A model generated the notes under the pieces. The model did not search any database, was not told the origin of the DNA, and worked only from the letters and a program-made list of their open reading frames with translations. Shown one piece after another: positions 21,481-33,239 of a DNA stretch of 64,000 bases; position 1 is the stretch's first letter; every line of letters starts with the position of its first letter. The stretch is from positions 201,001 to 265,000 of the forward strand of contig OZ020518.1 in assembly GCA_963971425.1 (NCBI GenBank), given 5' to 3'. The position numbers and the translations under genes were made by a program. The stretch comes from Bryoerythrophyllum caledonicum (lineage: Eukaryota > Streptophyta > Bryopsida > Pottiales > Pottiaceae).

Positions 21481-23009
21481 TTGCTAATATTACACCAAGT
21501 GAATCCTAACACCAAGTGCAAACAAACCCTTACATAATTGTTCATAAGTTACAAATTGTGCTATTTCTTTGACTAATTTAAATTTAATTTTCCTCTACTC
21601 ATGCGATAATTCTAACGTGCCCTACAACAGTGCCTCTTTAGGATACATAAACAATGTCAAAACACTGAACATGTTTGACTTGCATTTGGAATTTGTATCT
21701 ACATTGTTTGGCATACAATTGCCAATATATAAAATATTGTCATTATCATACTTTCAATAGATTTGTCATCTATGTTTGATATCTGTGTGGGAATGAAGTT
21801 GATGGTGGCGCTTGAGGCAAATAGAGGGTCAGCTAGGTTTGATAGTGAAATCACTCTCGAGGTTGCCAATGGTTTGGACGTCCAATGTTTCTTCTGATAC
21901 AATGCAACAGACAATATATCAAAATTCATTTAATCAAGTTGGGATTTAAATCATTATTTTATCATGACTTAAAAATAATTTAAATCTTCTCTAAAATTTC
22001 TATTTATATTCCTATTTTGATGAATAATCCTAGCTACAATAGTACAAAATCATTTTAAATTCTCAAAGAATATAGTTATAAATTTAAAACCAGTAATTAT
22101 TAGTTCAATTATTGAATGTTTGACATTAGGCATTGATTTCAAATTACATAATTTAGATGTTATATATTATATTTTAACCAACTTTATGTTTTTAGAATAT
22201 AAAATAAGTATTACCATCAATAGTTGAAATTGCATCCAGTGTCCGAATCAGCAGAAGTTCACAGTTTCACACTAACAATATACTCAAGCATTTGTGAACA
22301 CTTCCAGCAATCGGATACATTCTCTCTTATAACACAAAATTGGTACATACAATGCAGCTGTTATTTAACACGAATGAAAAGAATGCTCCAACCTCCAAAC
22401 CCTAAAATCCTCGTTACATAATTTTCCACCAACATTGCTTTTCCAAATTGTTGCACTGGTGACAGAAGCACCTCGAGAGTAGGTGTGCAACTCTTACATG
22501 TCGCCGCTCCCAGCACTGCACCATAGGACCTTGTGCGAATCCGAGGGCGTAATGTACGCTTCCAAAAATAAGGGATCTGGAGCGGTCGCAATAGCTCAAT
22601 CAGCTTTCCCACAAGCCCACAAACACGACATATTACCATCGCAATACAATGCTGAACACAGAGGAGTTGAACCAGCAGAATCGACGCATCTCATAACCTA
22701 AATACTGGAAAAACAAGAAGGCTGGACTTACAACCGATTTAAAAAGCCTTCACCAAGACCTATCTCCATCAAAGGCTGGTGAAGCTGACGTATATCTACT
22801 ACCACAATGCAGAACAAAACTCAAGCACCAGAGCTGGGCAGTACTTTCTACAGGTTGAGTAGAGCGAGAGCTCCGGATGCAAGCGAAAGTTGTACAGCTT
22901 TCAGAAGTCAAGAATCCCCGCTCATGCCAGCAACGTGAAAGCAAACCCTAACCGACGATGCGAAGCTGTAGAAAATCAACAGGTCGGATTCCTGACACGA
23001 GGACCTCTC
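21481..23009. other. AT-rich stretch then a GC-richer block, no gene supported
   Basis: 21,481-22,220 is AT-rich and featureless. 22,220-23,000 is GC-richer, with AAACCCTAA motifs at 22,398 and 22,941. This looks like sequence derived from an expressed locus, but no reading frame matches a family I know on either strand. Confidence 0.3.
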
Positions 23010-23182
23010 CACCGGCGGCACAGTTTATATAAGTTTTCTGCTCACAGGTGTGTAAGCCCGGGGCATCGGGGAACCGCACACGGCTGAAGGTCGGAGGGTA
23101 CTAAAGTTAATCAACGAGTCTCCGGGTCGAATCCTCCCGACCGCAATACCACTAGTAAATTGACGATCTTTTCGCTTCGTTT
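23010..23182. repeat. Promoter-like repeat, inverted copy at 34,520-34,710
   Basis: Starts CCACCGGCGGCACAGTTTAT, with a TATA-like TTTATATAAG. It continues with CCCGGGGCATCGGGGAA and a B-box-like GGGTCGAATCC. The reverse complement of 34,520-34,710 matches it throughout with moderate divergence (CCACCGGCGGCACAGTTTAT is exact). Confidence 0.6.
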
Positions 23183-23622
23183 CGACACCTCTTTTTACGC
23201 TTGAACGATACCCCATTTTCATCGACACCTCTTTTTACGCTTGAACGATACCCCATTTTCATCGACACCTCTTTTTACGCTTGAACGATACCCCATTTTC
23301 ATCGACACCTCTTTTTACGCTTGAACGATACCCCATTTTCATCGACACCTCTTTTTACGCTTGAACGATACCCCATTTTCATCGACACCTCTTTTTACGC
23401 TTGAACGATACCCCATTTTCATCGACACCTCTTTTTACGCTTGAACGATACCCCATTTTCATCGACACCTCTTTTTACGCTTGAACGATACCCCATTTTC
23501 ATCGACACCTCTTTTTACGCTTGAACGATACCCCATTTTCATCGACACCTCTTTTTACGCTTGAACGATACTCCATTTTCATCGACACCTCTTTTCACGC
23601 TTGAACGATACCCCATTTTCAT
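23183..23622. repeat. 40-bp tandem repeat, 11 copies
   Basis: Units starting CGACACCTCTTTTTACGCTT begin at 23183 and every 40 bp thereafter, to 23583. Nearly all are identical. The tenth has one C-to-T change in CCCCAT and the eleventh one T-to-C change. The other arm of the palindrome holds a single unit (34,484-34,523, inverted), so the array expanded on this side. Confidence 0.97.
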
Positions 23623-25137
23623 ATAATTGCCATTACTCAACAGTTTGTGTGGCTCACAAGTTTTTTTTTGTATAATATTGTCGGCCTCAAAAGCGACATA
23701 GGGTTGGGGTTGATGTAAATAAGAGCGGTTCGAAGAATGGGCCTGACGATTCGATTGCTCAGAAGCTGTGAACCAAATAAACCCCCCCTAGTAGAAGAGT
23801 TTCTTTTGAACACAAGGTCCTAATTCGAGGTTTAGCCTTGCAAGATTGGGGCTCATGTATACACACACAAGATCACAAGGGTTTTAAGTGTTTATCACCA
23901 TATGGATTAGTTTGACTTGCTTCAGCATAGTTAGATAATTAAACTTAATAAGTTCATCTTAATTACCTTTGCCATCTTTACCCTTCTTAAAAGAACTTCT
24001 CCTTATTGGTCGACCTTTTCTTTCTATTGTCCTATCTTTTACTTTTCTTTTTTATCTTTCTATTACTTTTCTTTTACTTTTCTTTTTACTTCTTTGCTGC
24101 TTTTCTTCTACTTTTGAATTCCTTCCAATCCTTCCCCTTCTCCTTAATCTTTGATTAAGCTCGGTTGATTAGGACTAATTTCTGGAGAACAAAGGTGCGA
24201 TCACCGTAAAGTTTCCAAAAAGCCTTACCATGTAATGATAAGCTATCAATTCCACTTGTTTTGCTTGCCGCCCATGCAACCCCGATTTTCTTCTGAACTA
24301 ATGTCACAGCTTTTACATCATCTAAAGAGTTGCCGGGAATTCTCATGCACTTGAGAGGTCGTGGTGGTGCAATTTAAAAAACACAGCCCTCACTGGTCCC
24401 TATAATTGAACGTGGAGATCTTGAGGATCAAGGGTGCATGGATCACTCATTCCGGTCTGGGAATGCACCTTCATTTGGATGAAAGGGACAATTTGCATGA
24501 GGGTTTGAAAGTATTAAGATGATTTACATTGAAAGAAATCAAACTCATTTACATTTTAGGATCCATAGTTTACAAAGAAATTTGCATGCATTGGATGCAT
24601 GTGATGGAACCAAAACCGGTTCTGTATGGTACATGATCATTTTCAGTTTGCGTAAAATCAATTATACATGCATGGGATATGCATGTGATGAAACTGACAT
24701 GTGATTTGGAGTTTTGGTGTTCAGACTGATTGGAGTTGGTTCAATTAAAGTTGAGCATGCAATGGTGAACGCAACCTTGACTTGAATTTCAACTAACTAA
24801 ATTGTGAATTATTGAATGATGAGTATGCAGGAAAGTTGTGTGTAAATAATTTTGCACATCAGTTGGTAAAAGAAGATAGACTCGCATCACATAACTTGAG
24901 TATCACTAGAGGGGTGGATACTTTTGCAAAAACAGTGATACGGGGACTGAGTTAGAACCAAATAAGGACCATAATTACGGTATTTCATGGTACAACATGA
25001 CCACTCTTTCTTTATTCACAAAGACAGCTAAAAGCAGTTCCAACTTGAGTTTAAAGACCACCAAGCTCTTCCATTGAGTGGATCGAATTGAGAAAGAAGT
25101 CAAGTATACAAGCATGAGTTGAAACCGACCTTCCTAG
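23623..25137. other. Unique segment inside the left arm, includes a pyrimidine tract
   Basis: This segment has no counterpart in the right arm, so it is probably an insertion or a region lost there. 23,960-24,150 is a TTTC/CTTTT-rich pyrimidine tract. No gene recognised. Confidence 0.4.
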
Positions 25138-26175
25138 CGGAGCACCGTATTCCTGTAACACGGTCGTTGCGGAGCTCGCGAGTCTCTGCCCGGGGAGCTG
25201 CGTGGAGAGAAAAACGTCGTGCCCGATACCCGGGCGATACCCGGTCAGTTGCAGAGGTCCCGCCCAAACCCTATCCGGAGCAGCCTCATTCTCCCGCATT
25301 TTCTCTCGATTTGCATTCTCTCTCATGGGGCCTGCTCCGCTCCTGCTCCGCTCCCGCTTTACTCCGCTCCGGCTCCGCTCTCAATCAACCTCCTCCGCTC
25401 TGAATCAACACTCCGGCTCCTGGGGTTTTGAATTTTTCTTTTTGAATTTTTCTTTTTGAAGGGCAAGCCAGGTTCAGTTGGAAACTTGTCGCTCATGTTT
25501 TGAAAGTGCATGAACGCATGGATGTTGTGCACGATCAACAACTTGTCAACGACATTCCGCTGGAGAAACTCTTGATTCACGACGTTCCAGCCAATATCAT
25601 TTGCACTCCAATGCAAATCATCCACACCAACACCAAGATTCCCAAACCTCAAAGTGAGCTGGGCACCTGTTGCACCATCATACCAACTTGATAACTTTAG
25701 AAGCCACCCGTAGGCTGCATGCCTTACCATGCTGTGTCGGTGGCAAGTATTTATTAGGAGAAGCTCTCGCGGCAGAAACTGGCGCAAATCCGGGTGCTCC
25801 AGGACTTAAAGACGAGAATCGAGAAGGAGACGGGCGCAGCGCTCCCGAGCGCTCCAGATGAGATCCTCCCGCCTCTAGCCGTGCGCAAGACACCTCCGGC
25901 GCGAGGGAATACGCGCCGCAGCAGCACTGCCGCAACGTCCATGTACACTTGTGCAGCCAAGCATTAAAATTCCTGATCCAAACGTCAAACCGCCTGTTCC
26001 TGCTTTTGGTGAGGACGTTGACCTTTAGTTTTGAAGTTTTCGTCCATTTTTAAAAGACTTTTGTCGTGTGTCAACTTTGATAATCTCTATATGCCACTAA
26101 GTTTATTCACCGCATTGCATCGCATCATTGTAGCATCGCTACATAGCATCGCATCGCACTGGTTCAAAGCATTAT
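25138..26175. repeat. Left arm of a large imperfect inverted repeat
   Basis: Matches the reverse complement of 33,240-34,264 along its whole length with scattered substitutions and small indels. One is a 14-bp tandem duplication of TTTTTGAATTTTTC type at about 25,430-25,460, present only here. The arms are separated by 7 kb. They carry a GCTCC-rich minisatellite and a gene-fragment-like stretch. Confidence 0.85.
25440..25942 (-). pseudogene. Captured gene fragment, AFG3/FtsH-like N-terminal region (left copy)
   Basis: The minus strand encodes, across two frames, an Arg/Ala-rich presequence-like start (MDVAAVLLRRVF) and then DIGWNVVNQEFLQRNVVDKL with LLIVHNIHAF. The second part resembles the FtsH extracellular domain of mitochondrial AFG3-type proteases (W-x-F-L-x-G-x-VD-x-L-x-VVN). 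No ATPase or peptidase part follows. The resemblance is by eye only. Confidence 0.35.
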
Positions 26176-26273
26176 TAGATCTGTCAAGTGAAGTTTGAGT
26201 TCACTCGAATTCAGTCTCGATTGTCAAGTTCACCTCAGTGAATTAAATGTTGAAGTTCAGTCTTGATCTGTGT

Positions 26274-26346
26274 CGAAGTTTGGAGTTCGCAGCACCCTTC
26301 AAAGTTTGGAGTTCGCAGCACCCTTCCAAGTTTGGAGTTCGCAGCA
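26274..26346. repeat. Short tandem repeat, three units of about 27 bp
   Basis: AAGTTTGGAGTTCGCAGCA is repeated three times, the first two followed by CCCTTC. Confidence 0.85.
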
Positions 26347-27338
26347 AGCCATCGGTATGTATGATACTTCTTCATGACAGCTCTGGTAGGGGTGGATCTC
26401 TATACTACAAGTAAGTTATGTCTTTTATCTTAGCAGTCTGTGCTCATTGTGCATGTCTGCTGTTCATGTTTGTTGGAGGTTTTTAGGTTCTTCATGTGGT
26501 CTCGTTTGTGATTTAAGTGATGATGCATGCATCTCGTGTATGGATCAGGTTTAGGTTTAGGGATTTGAAGATTTTTGGAAAGCTTCGTGTGCATGTCTGT
26601 TTGTGATATGGAGTAGAGTCCGAGGTATGATATAGAATGAAGGTCGTTTTTGTGTTTTTTTAATTTTGTTTTATCATCTTGTGGCCTCAAGAGATTTTAA
26701 GACCTAGGTATGGTAGAAAAGTAAATCCATGGCCATCAACCGGTTGATGGGTTCGTTCAGGTTCAATTCCTGCTGTGGATAAATAGTTGAAGATTGTTGT
26801 TGTTTGCTGTAGGTGATAAATTGTTGATCATTTTTGTTGTATGTTGATATCATTTACATATTGTTGATGTATGTTGATTTGTTCTTTGAACATCGTTGTC
26901 ATATGTTGTATAAAGTATGTTGTTTGTTGATATCATTTTGGTACACAGGTAAAACCGGCTTCAATATGAATGATCAAGTTTTTGGCCGGTTGACATTGCA
27001 ATAAAAAGGAAATTAGCCACCTTATTGGCCGGTCAAATTTTAGGGCAACAAATGGAAACCGGTCAAATTCAGGCCATGGCCGGTTGAAGCTGTCAAGTGG
27101 CGGATAATGGCTGGTTATGCCCACATTCTCCCTAAACCGTGGAGCCGAAGTGTCGTAATTTGTATTTCTTAAAGGCGTGGGACCGTGGGTAGGGTTGCTT
27201 TTCTCTACCAATTTTAGAGACTGTTACATAAAATAATTCTACACATCGAATTCGGGTCTTACATTCTAGAGATTTTGATTCAGACTGAGTCCAAGAGAGG
27301 CTCAGGAGAGAAATCCCCTCATAAGAGAGGTTGGTTAA

Positions 27339-28080
27339 CCCGTAAATATCCTTGACAATTTCACACTAAAAACACTTCAGAACTGTCAATTTTAGTGCAA
27401 TGAGTAAGGAAGGAAATAAAAAATCTTATTTCTAGTTTTAACTATATGATATTATTTAAAACTTAATAAACAACATACTTTCAAGATTTCATCAACTTTG
27501 ACCACATGGATTGAAAGATAATAGTGTGTGAAGTAGAAAAAATGGTTCATTTTCATCCCTCTGTCGAGTGGATCAACAGACTTTGACTTCACTTGATATC
27601 AAACTTTTGCACTACACATAGTCAGAATTTTACACCATCATGTTGATCATGATATTAACTCCTTGTACACCAATTTTTAGAGGTAAACAAAGGGGTGTAG
27701 CATATTCAAAACAAGTGTGCAGGGAGTGGAGGTTCAAAAAGTGCAATTTCACGTTTTAATTTTTTGGAAATAAAATATGTTTTAGAATGATAATCCGAAT
27801 GGTCAATAAGAAGGTTTACACCACGTCTTGTAATAGAAATAATTAAAAGTGAAAAATATGAAGATCTCAAAGTTTTATGTGGAAATGAAGTTTTTTTAAT
27901 TCCTTGCCCTACAATATGCGGCAACGTGAGAAAATCTTTGACTTAGGATAAAATTGAATTTTGTCACTAAAGACAAGAAATGTTTTTTGACAACATGAAA
28001 GGAAATAATTTACTTGCTAGTATTGGAAATCTCAGATTTACTAGAGTGTCCTAGCAAACGTTTTTGGAGTTGTCGGACAA
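27339..28080. repeat. Copy of the 944-bp TTAA-flanked MITE, right end missing
   Basis: Starts CCCGTAAATATCC right after TTAA (27335-27338). It follows the family order (CACTTCAGAACTGTCAATTT, GACTTCACTTGATATCA, GGGGTGTAGCATATTC) until about 28,080. Confidence 0.55.
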
Positions 28081-28325
28081 GCCCACACTTGACAATTTTT
28101 TCTTTATGGTGGCATATTAAATTTTTTTCTATGAGTCAGATGAGAATATAAATTATACTCCCACGTACCTCTCGTCTTCTTGCATCTTTGTACGAAATTT
28201 CAAGAATTGCAAATATAAATTGCAACCATGGGAACGTGCTCGAGATTTGGAAAAGCCTACGTCTGGACTTTTTCCATATAGAGATTAATATTGATTTTTT
28301 CAGTTTAGATCCCAAATAGCATGTA

Positions 28326-28905
28326 CAATAGGGTGACATTCAAATTGGCCGTTTAGTAGTTCCAAGGATAGTGTCCTACACTGCTGCCAACTTTGACACC
28401 CTCCCCAAAGCTGAGAAATTGTTATTTTACCATGAAAATCTGGGGACAACATCATCTTTATGTTGAAAACATGTATACCAAATTTCAAGTCCAGGAGACT
28501 TATACAAAAAAACTTATGCAAGATCTACCAACATGGGATAGCTGTGAGAAAAGTGTCACAGCTGCCAACTTTGACACCCTCCCAAGAATTGAGGAAATTT
28601 TTTTTGCCCATGAAATTTTTGGAGCAAAAACATTTTTATGTTGTTTGCATGTGTGGAAAATTTCAAGTCCAAAAGACCCATACAAAAAATAATATTCCAA
28701 ATCTACCAACATGTGTAGTTATGAGAAACAAAGGGGAAAACCATTTTATTACTTCCAACTTTGACGCCCTCCTTAGGATTGAGTTTTTGTTGATACATAG
28801 TGAAATTTTTGGCACAAGATCATCTCTACGCTGGTAACATGTGGGATAAATTTCAAAGCCAAAAGATGTACACAAAAAAGTTATTCCATATCTACCAACG
28901 TGTAT
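28326..28905. repeat. Left terminal inverted repeat of the Tc1-type element
   Basis: About 580 bp, built of roughly three degenerate subunits of 150-200 bp. Each contains TGCCAACTTTGACACCCTCC (or TTCCAACTTTGACGCCCTCC), a GAAATTTTTGG block and ATCTACCAACATG. It overlaps the 3' end of the transposase frame. Confidence 0.85.
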
Positions 28906-29902
28906 GTCCTCCATTAGCGTCAATCACTGCTAGTAACCTAAAGGGCATAGAATGACATAGTTGAAGGAGCTTTGTACCATTGACTTACTTCCACTCTCTT
29001 TCAAGAACTACCTTCAACACATCTAAGCTTCTAGGGCATTGTTTGCCATGTTGCACATCATCTTTTAACATCCTCCAAACGTTCTCGATTGGATTGAGAT
29101 TGGGAGAGTTTGCAGGCCTGTTGAGCTTTTCGAGAAGGTGGCTTTGTCTCCATTCTTCACATATTTTGCTCCTATGGACGGGTGGCCCATCTTCCATAAG
29201 CACTCCTTGTGGAATTTGACCCATGAAATGAACCAATTTGGCATCGTAAACCACTTCTATAAAATCCTTAGCAGAATGTTGACCTTTAGGCATAAAGACA
29301 AGTTCTGACTTTTGTCCTCCGGCAAATGCGCCCCAAATCATTAAAGAAGTCCTTCTACTTTTGAAAGTAGGAGCTAGACAACTTGATGAATAACGCTCGT
29401 ATGCACTTCTCCAAACATGAATTTGCCGAGAATTTTTTCCAATTTCAAAAGTAGATTCATCTGTCCAAACAACACGCTCCCACTCTTTTGCACTCCATCC
29501 ACGGTACTTCTGAGCAAAAGCAAATCGTTGAGACATGTGATGAGGTGTCAAAAAAGGTTTTTTGACTGCAATTCGACTAAAAATGCCATTTTTATGTAAG
29601 ACCCTTTGAATAGTACGTCTACACACTTGAGTAGGACATGCATTGGTAATCTCTGAGAGTGAAGAGCAACGATGAATTTTTGAGTAATGCACAATACTAC
29701 GAACATCTCTATCACTAAGCTTTTTAGCGTGGCTTCCACCGCAAGGTTTGTGCTTGTAGGTTCCATCTTCTCTAAATGTTTTTACTAACCTTGTAACTGT
29801 TCTAATAGGACCTCCAATAGTAGCTGCAATTTGAACTCCTATAAATCCTCCCTCACTCAAACCTATGATGCGAGCATGAATTTCATCTGAAATTGCCATC
29901 AT
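28892..29902 (-). pseudogene. Tc1-type transposase (DD34E) with one in-frame stop near the C-terminus
   Basis: The frame starts MMAISDEIHARIIGLSEGG. It has an N-terminal paired-like helix-turn-helix (residues about 5-45), a second DNA-binding helix-turn-helix with CRRTIQRVLHKNGIF, and then the DDE domain. Catalytic residues are Asp in VVWTDEST, Asp in LMEDGPP, and Glu in SPNLNPIEN, with 34 residues between the last two. The reading stops at TAA (28985-28987) after EREWK. The same frame continues past it for 30 codons with SMPFRLLAVIDANGGHTRW to a TAG at 28892-28894, which is the expected Tc1 C-terminus. One nonsense change therefore removes the last tenth. The final codons lie inside the terminal inverted repeat. 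The copy may be inactive, but the DDE triad is intact. Confidence 0.9.
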
Positions 29903-29939
29903 AAACTTATAGAGTGCGTGATGCTAGCTACAGCAGTAG

Positions 29940-30115
29940 AGTAGGGGTTCGAGCAGAGCAAGGGGGAGAGAAGGGGGCCAAGGGGCTAGAGCAGAGCAAA
30001 GGGGGTTGCAGGATTGACACGTGACAATTGGCAGAGGAAGGAGAACAGGGCTAGAGCAGAGCAAGGGGGAGAGAAGGGAGCCAAGGCGCTGGAGCAGAGA
30101 GGAGAGAGAAGGGTC
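29940..30115. repeat. Purine-rich tandem repeat in the transposase leader
   Basis: Repeated GAGCAGAGCAAGGGGGAGAG and GCTAGAGCAGAGC blocks on the plus strand, lying 5' of the leftward transposase frame inside the element. Confidence 0.75.
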
Positions 30116-30525
30116 GCCAAAACACAAGCCCATATGCATACATGAAAAATCGTTTTGCTCTTAATCACTCATCATGTATGCCCAATATGAATCAACACTC
30201 ATGCATCCCACAATACAACACTCTGTTTTGAGGATTGTCTCAACATTCAGTCTATCACAAATCACACATACCATTCCCTTTACATAGTGTTCAATAGATA
30301 TTTAGAAGAAAAAATTTGTCATGTGTCTAATGCACACTTTATGGCCAAGTGGATTCTTCTGCATGGAACACCTCTTCACTTCTTCATTTAGATGTTATTG
30401 ATATTTTTGAGAAGCATTTATGTTTGGTGGCTTACTCACATGATTGAGTTCAATGAAAAAGCATGAGGTGTCAAAGATATTTTGACATTTTCAATATGAC
30501 CTTCAAATTGTTTATCATAGTTACA

Positions 30526-31103
30526 CATGTTGATAGATATGGAATAACTTTTTTTATGTATGTCTTTTGGCTTTGAAATTTATCCCACATGTTACCAGCG
30601 TAGAGATGATCTTGTGCCAAAAATTTCACTATGTATCAACAAAAACTCAATCCTAAGGAGGGCGTCAAAGTTGGAAGTAATAAAATGGTTTTCCCCTTTG
30701 TTTCTCATAACTACACATGTTGGTAGATTTGGAATATTATTTTTTGTATGGGTCTTTTGGACTTGAAATTTTCCTCACATGCAAACAACATAAAAATGTT
30801 TTTGCTCCAAAAATTTCATGGGCAAAAAAAATTTCCTCAATTCTTGGGAGGGTGTCAAAGTTGGCAGCTGTGACACTTTTCTCACAGCTATCCCATGTTG
30901 GTAGATCTTGCATAAGTTTTTTTGTATAAGTCTCCTGGACTTGAAATTTGGTATGCATGTTTTCAACATAAAGATGATGCTATCCCCAGATTTTCATGGT
31001 AAAATAACAATTTCTCAGCTTTGGGGAGGGTGTCAAAGTTGGCAGCAGTGTAGGACACTATCCTTGGAACTACTAAACGGCCAATTTGAATGTCACCCTA
31101 TTG
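30526..31103. repeat. Right terminal inverted repeat of the Tc1-type element
   Basis: Reverse complement of 28326-28905 with few differences. It has the same three-subunit design. Confidence 0.85.
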
Positions 31104-33239
31104 TACATGGAAAATCACGGTTTGTACTCTCACCCTCTACAAAGTCTCTCAATCTATTCCAGGGTATAATGGCTTCAAAAGTGTCAATTTTTGGCCCACC
31201 ACCATTGTTTTGCACGATTTCCCATTTCAAATCTTTCCTATCAAATGCTCCTGCATTTGGAACTTGCACCTTAGCTCTCTATGCTTCTATTATTTCATCA
31301 CAACTAGGAGGTACGTAGCCTTTGGATGAACGTGGGATAGTAACATCGTCACTCAAAGGAAGAGAATCATATTGTTGTTGTACTTCTCCTTCCTTCCATG
31401 GAGAATTCTCTCCCAAATAAATGCACTCTTCTTCTCCATCCATAACACATTTTGATAAACCTTCCGTAGAAATGGGCATTTCTTGTTCATAGCCTCCGCC
31501 ATCTTCGAAATCCCTAAAAAAATGATATAAATTAATTTATGAAGACTGTAAGAACAATTATTGAAAATAGAAATAGTAAGCATTAGTTTTTCCTTCTATT
31601 ACTTCTGCCACGTTTTGAGCAACGAGACTACATTTTTAAAAAATCAATTAGATCATACTTTGAATATTTAGCAAAAATATTCTTTACCAAATGTGAAGTC
31701 AAAAAAGAAAGTGATTCTTCCAATATTCCAAAAAAAACTTGCCTTTTGACAATTCTTATAAACCTCCTATAACTCTAAGCTACAGTGGATTTTTTTTTAA
31801 AATAAAAATAAAAAATAAAAAATACCCAATCCATACTATGAAAATCATTCAATGCACCACTCTTTATTGTTCCATATCTTTGATGTGAAAAAACATTATC
31901 AATTAGTTAAAGAATTATTCACAAGTCAAAGTGAATTGATAAAACATTATCACATATTGTTGGATAAGGTAACATAAAACTTGTCTTACCAAGTAATGAT
32001 TAAATTGAAGAGAACGAAGTAGTGACCAAAATGGACACCACTGAGTACTCACCAAAATGAAGACCATTAAGTACTAACCAAATTAAAGACCAAAAAGTAG
32101 TAACCAAAATGAAGTCCACCAAGTAAGGATAAAAATGAAGTGAAGTACTAATAATAATCAAGATCAACAAGTAATGACTAGGAAGCCATAGAATGTTAGA
32201 ACCACCATGTCATATAATATTAAAATCACCATGTTATATTTCAAAGTCAAAACCACAATGTCATACAAAATAAGAACCACCATGTCATACAAAATAAGAA
32301 CCCCCATGTCATACAAAAACAAGATGTGACAAACCATAATCATTGAGCATTGTAAGTAAGAGTCCAACGTGGTTTTTACAGTACATGGAAGGAATTAAAT
32401 AAATTTTGTATGAATTAAATTGAATTGTATAAGTAAGGTTGTAGGCATGATTGTGAAAAAAGAAAATGCGGAAAAAAACCCTAAGATTGCAAAATAAGTT
32501 TTTCTAGAACATACCCTTGCATTGTCACTATTGAAAAGAAATGGCTCCTTGCAATATCTAGGCACCTAGGCTTGATGTAAATTGTTGTCAATAATAATAT
32601 ATTGTTGTCAATAAATAATAATATATTGTTGTCAATAAATAATAATATATTGTTGTCAATAAATAATAATATATTGATGCAAAATGTAGTTGGCATAATG
32701 CAATATCCTAAACCACCTACATGTCACAAAGTGCATCCAAAAAATTAGATTTCCTAGTCATTGGTTGAAGCTCACTCATTGCTAAGAAGATGAAGCAATG
32801 CAGTAAACTCTTGATGGGAAAATGAAGAATGCAAAAAGAAAAATTCAAAACCAAATCCAAAATTGTGAAATTGTGGAGTATGTTTTCATGAACAAGCTCT
32901 CTAATCAAGGTAATATGACTCTCCACAGCGTCACTTTCTGCTGAGGTAGTTTGGTTCCTGCAGGTACAAAAAACCACGGTTTAGTTTATGACAGTAAATT
33001 GTAGTTCACTTCACAAAATGCATGATCTTCATCTTTACATACCACGGATTTATGACCCTAAAACCATTGAAACTTGTGCGGCTTCTCAACATCATATTCA
33101 ATATCTAAGTTAGCAAATCAATCCGTATTCAACAGCTACAAGTACTTAAATCATTGAATAATGCAAGACAGAAACAACAAGAACACGGTACTAGTCTGCA
33201 AATCCATTCGAATGTAACCAAGTTCAAAACCTGCAAGTC
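31104..33239. other. Loop sequence right of the transposon, AT-rich, two small tandem repeats
   Basis: No gene recognised. 32,210-32,322 holds 24-28-bp units around ACCACCATGTCATACAAAAT. 32,582-32,673 holds four units around ATTGTTGTCAATAAATAATA. 31,980-32,170 has loose repeats of CCAAAATGAAGACCA type. Confidence 0.5.

Larger units (their letters stand above)
28326..31103. mobile_element. Tc1-type DNA transposon, 2.78 kb, complete ends
   Basis: Ends CAATAGGGTGACATTC and GAATGTCACCCTATTG are exact inverses flanked by TA (28324-28325, 31104-31105), the Tc1/mariner target site. The inverted repeats are about 580 bp long. Between them lies one transposase frame on the minus strand and a purine-rich leader. 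The element sits almost exactly at the centre of the large palindrome loop. Confidence 0.92.

Noticed and set aside
23183..23622. Regular 40-bp array as a CRISPR
   Set aside because: Units are contiguous and identical with no variable spacers, and the context is a eukaryotic repeat.
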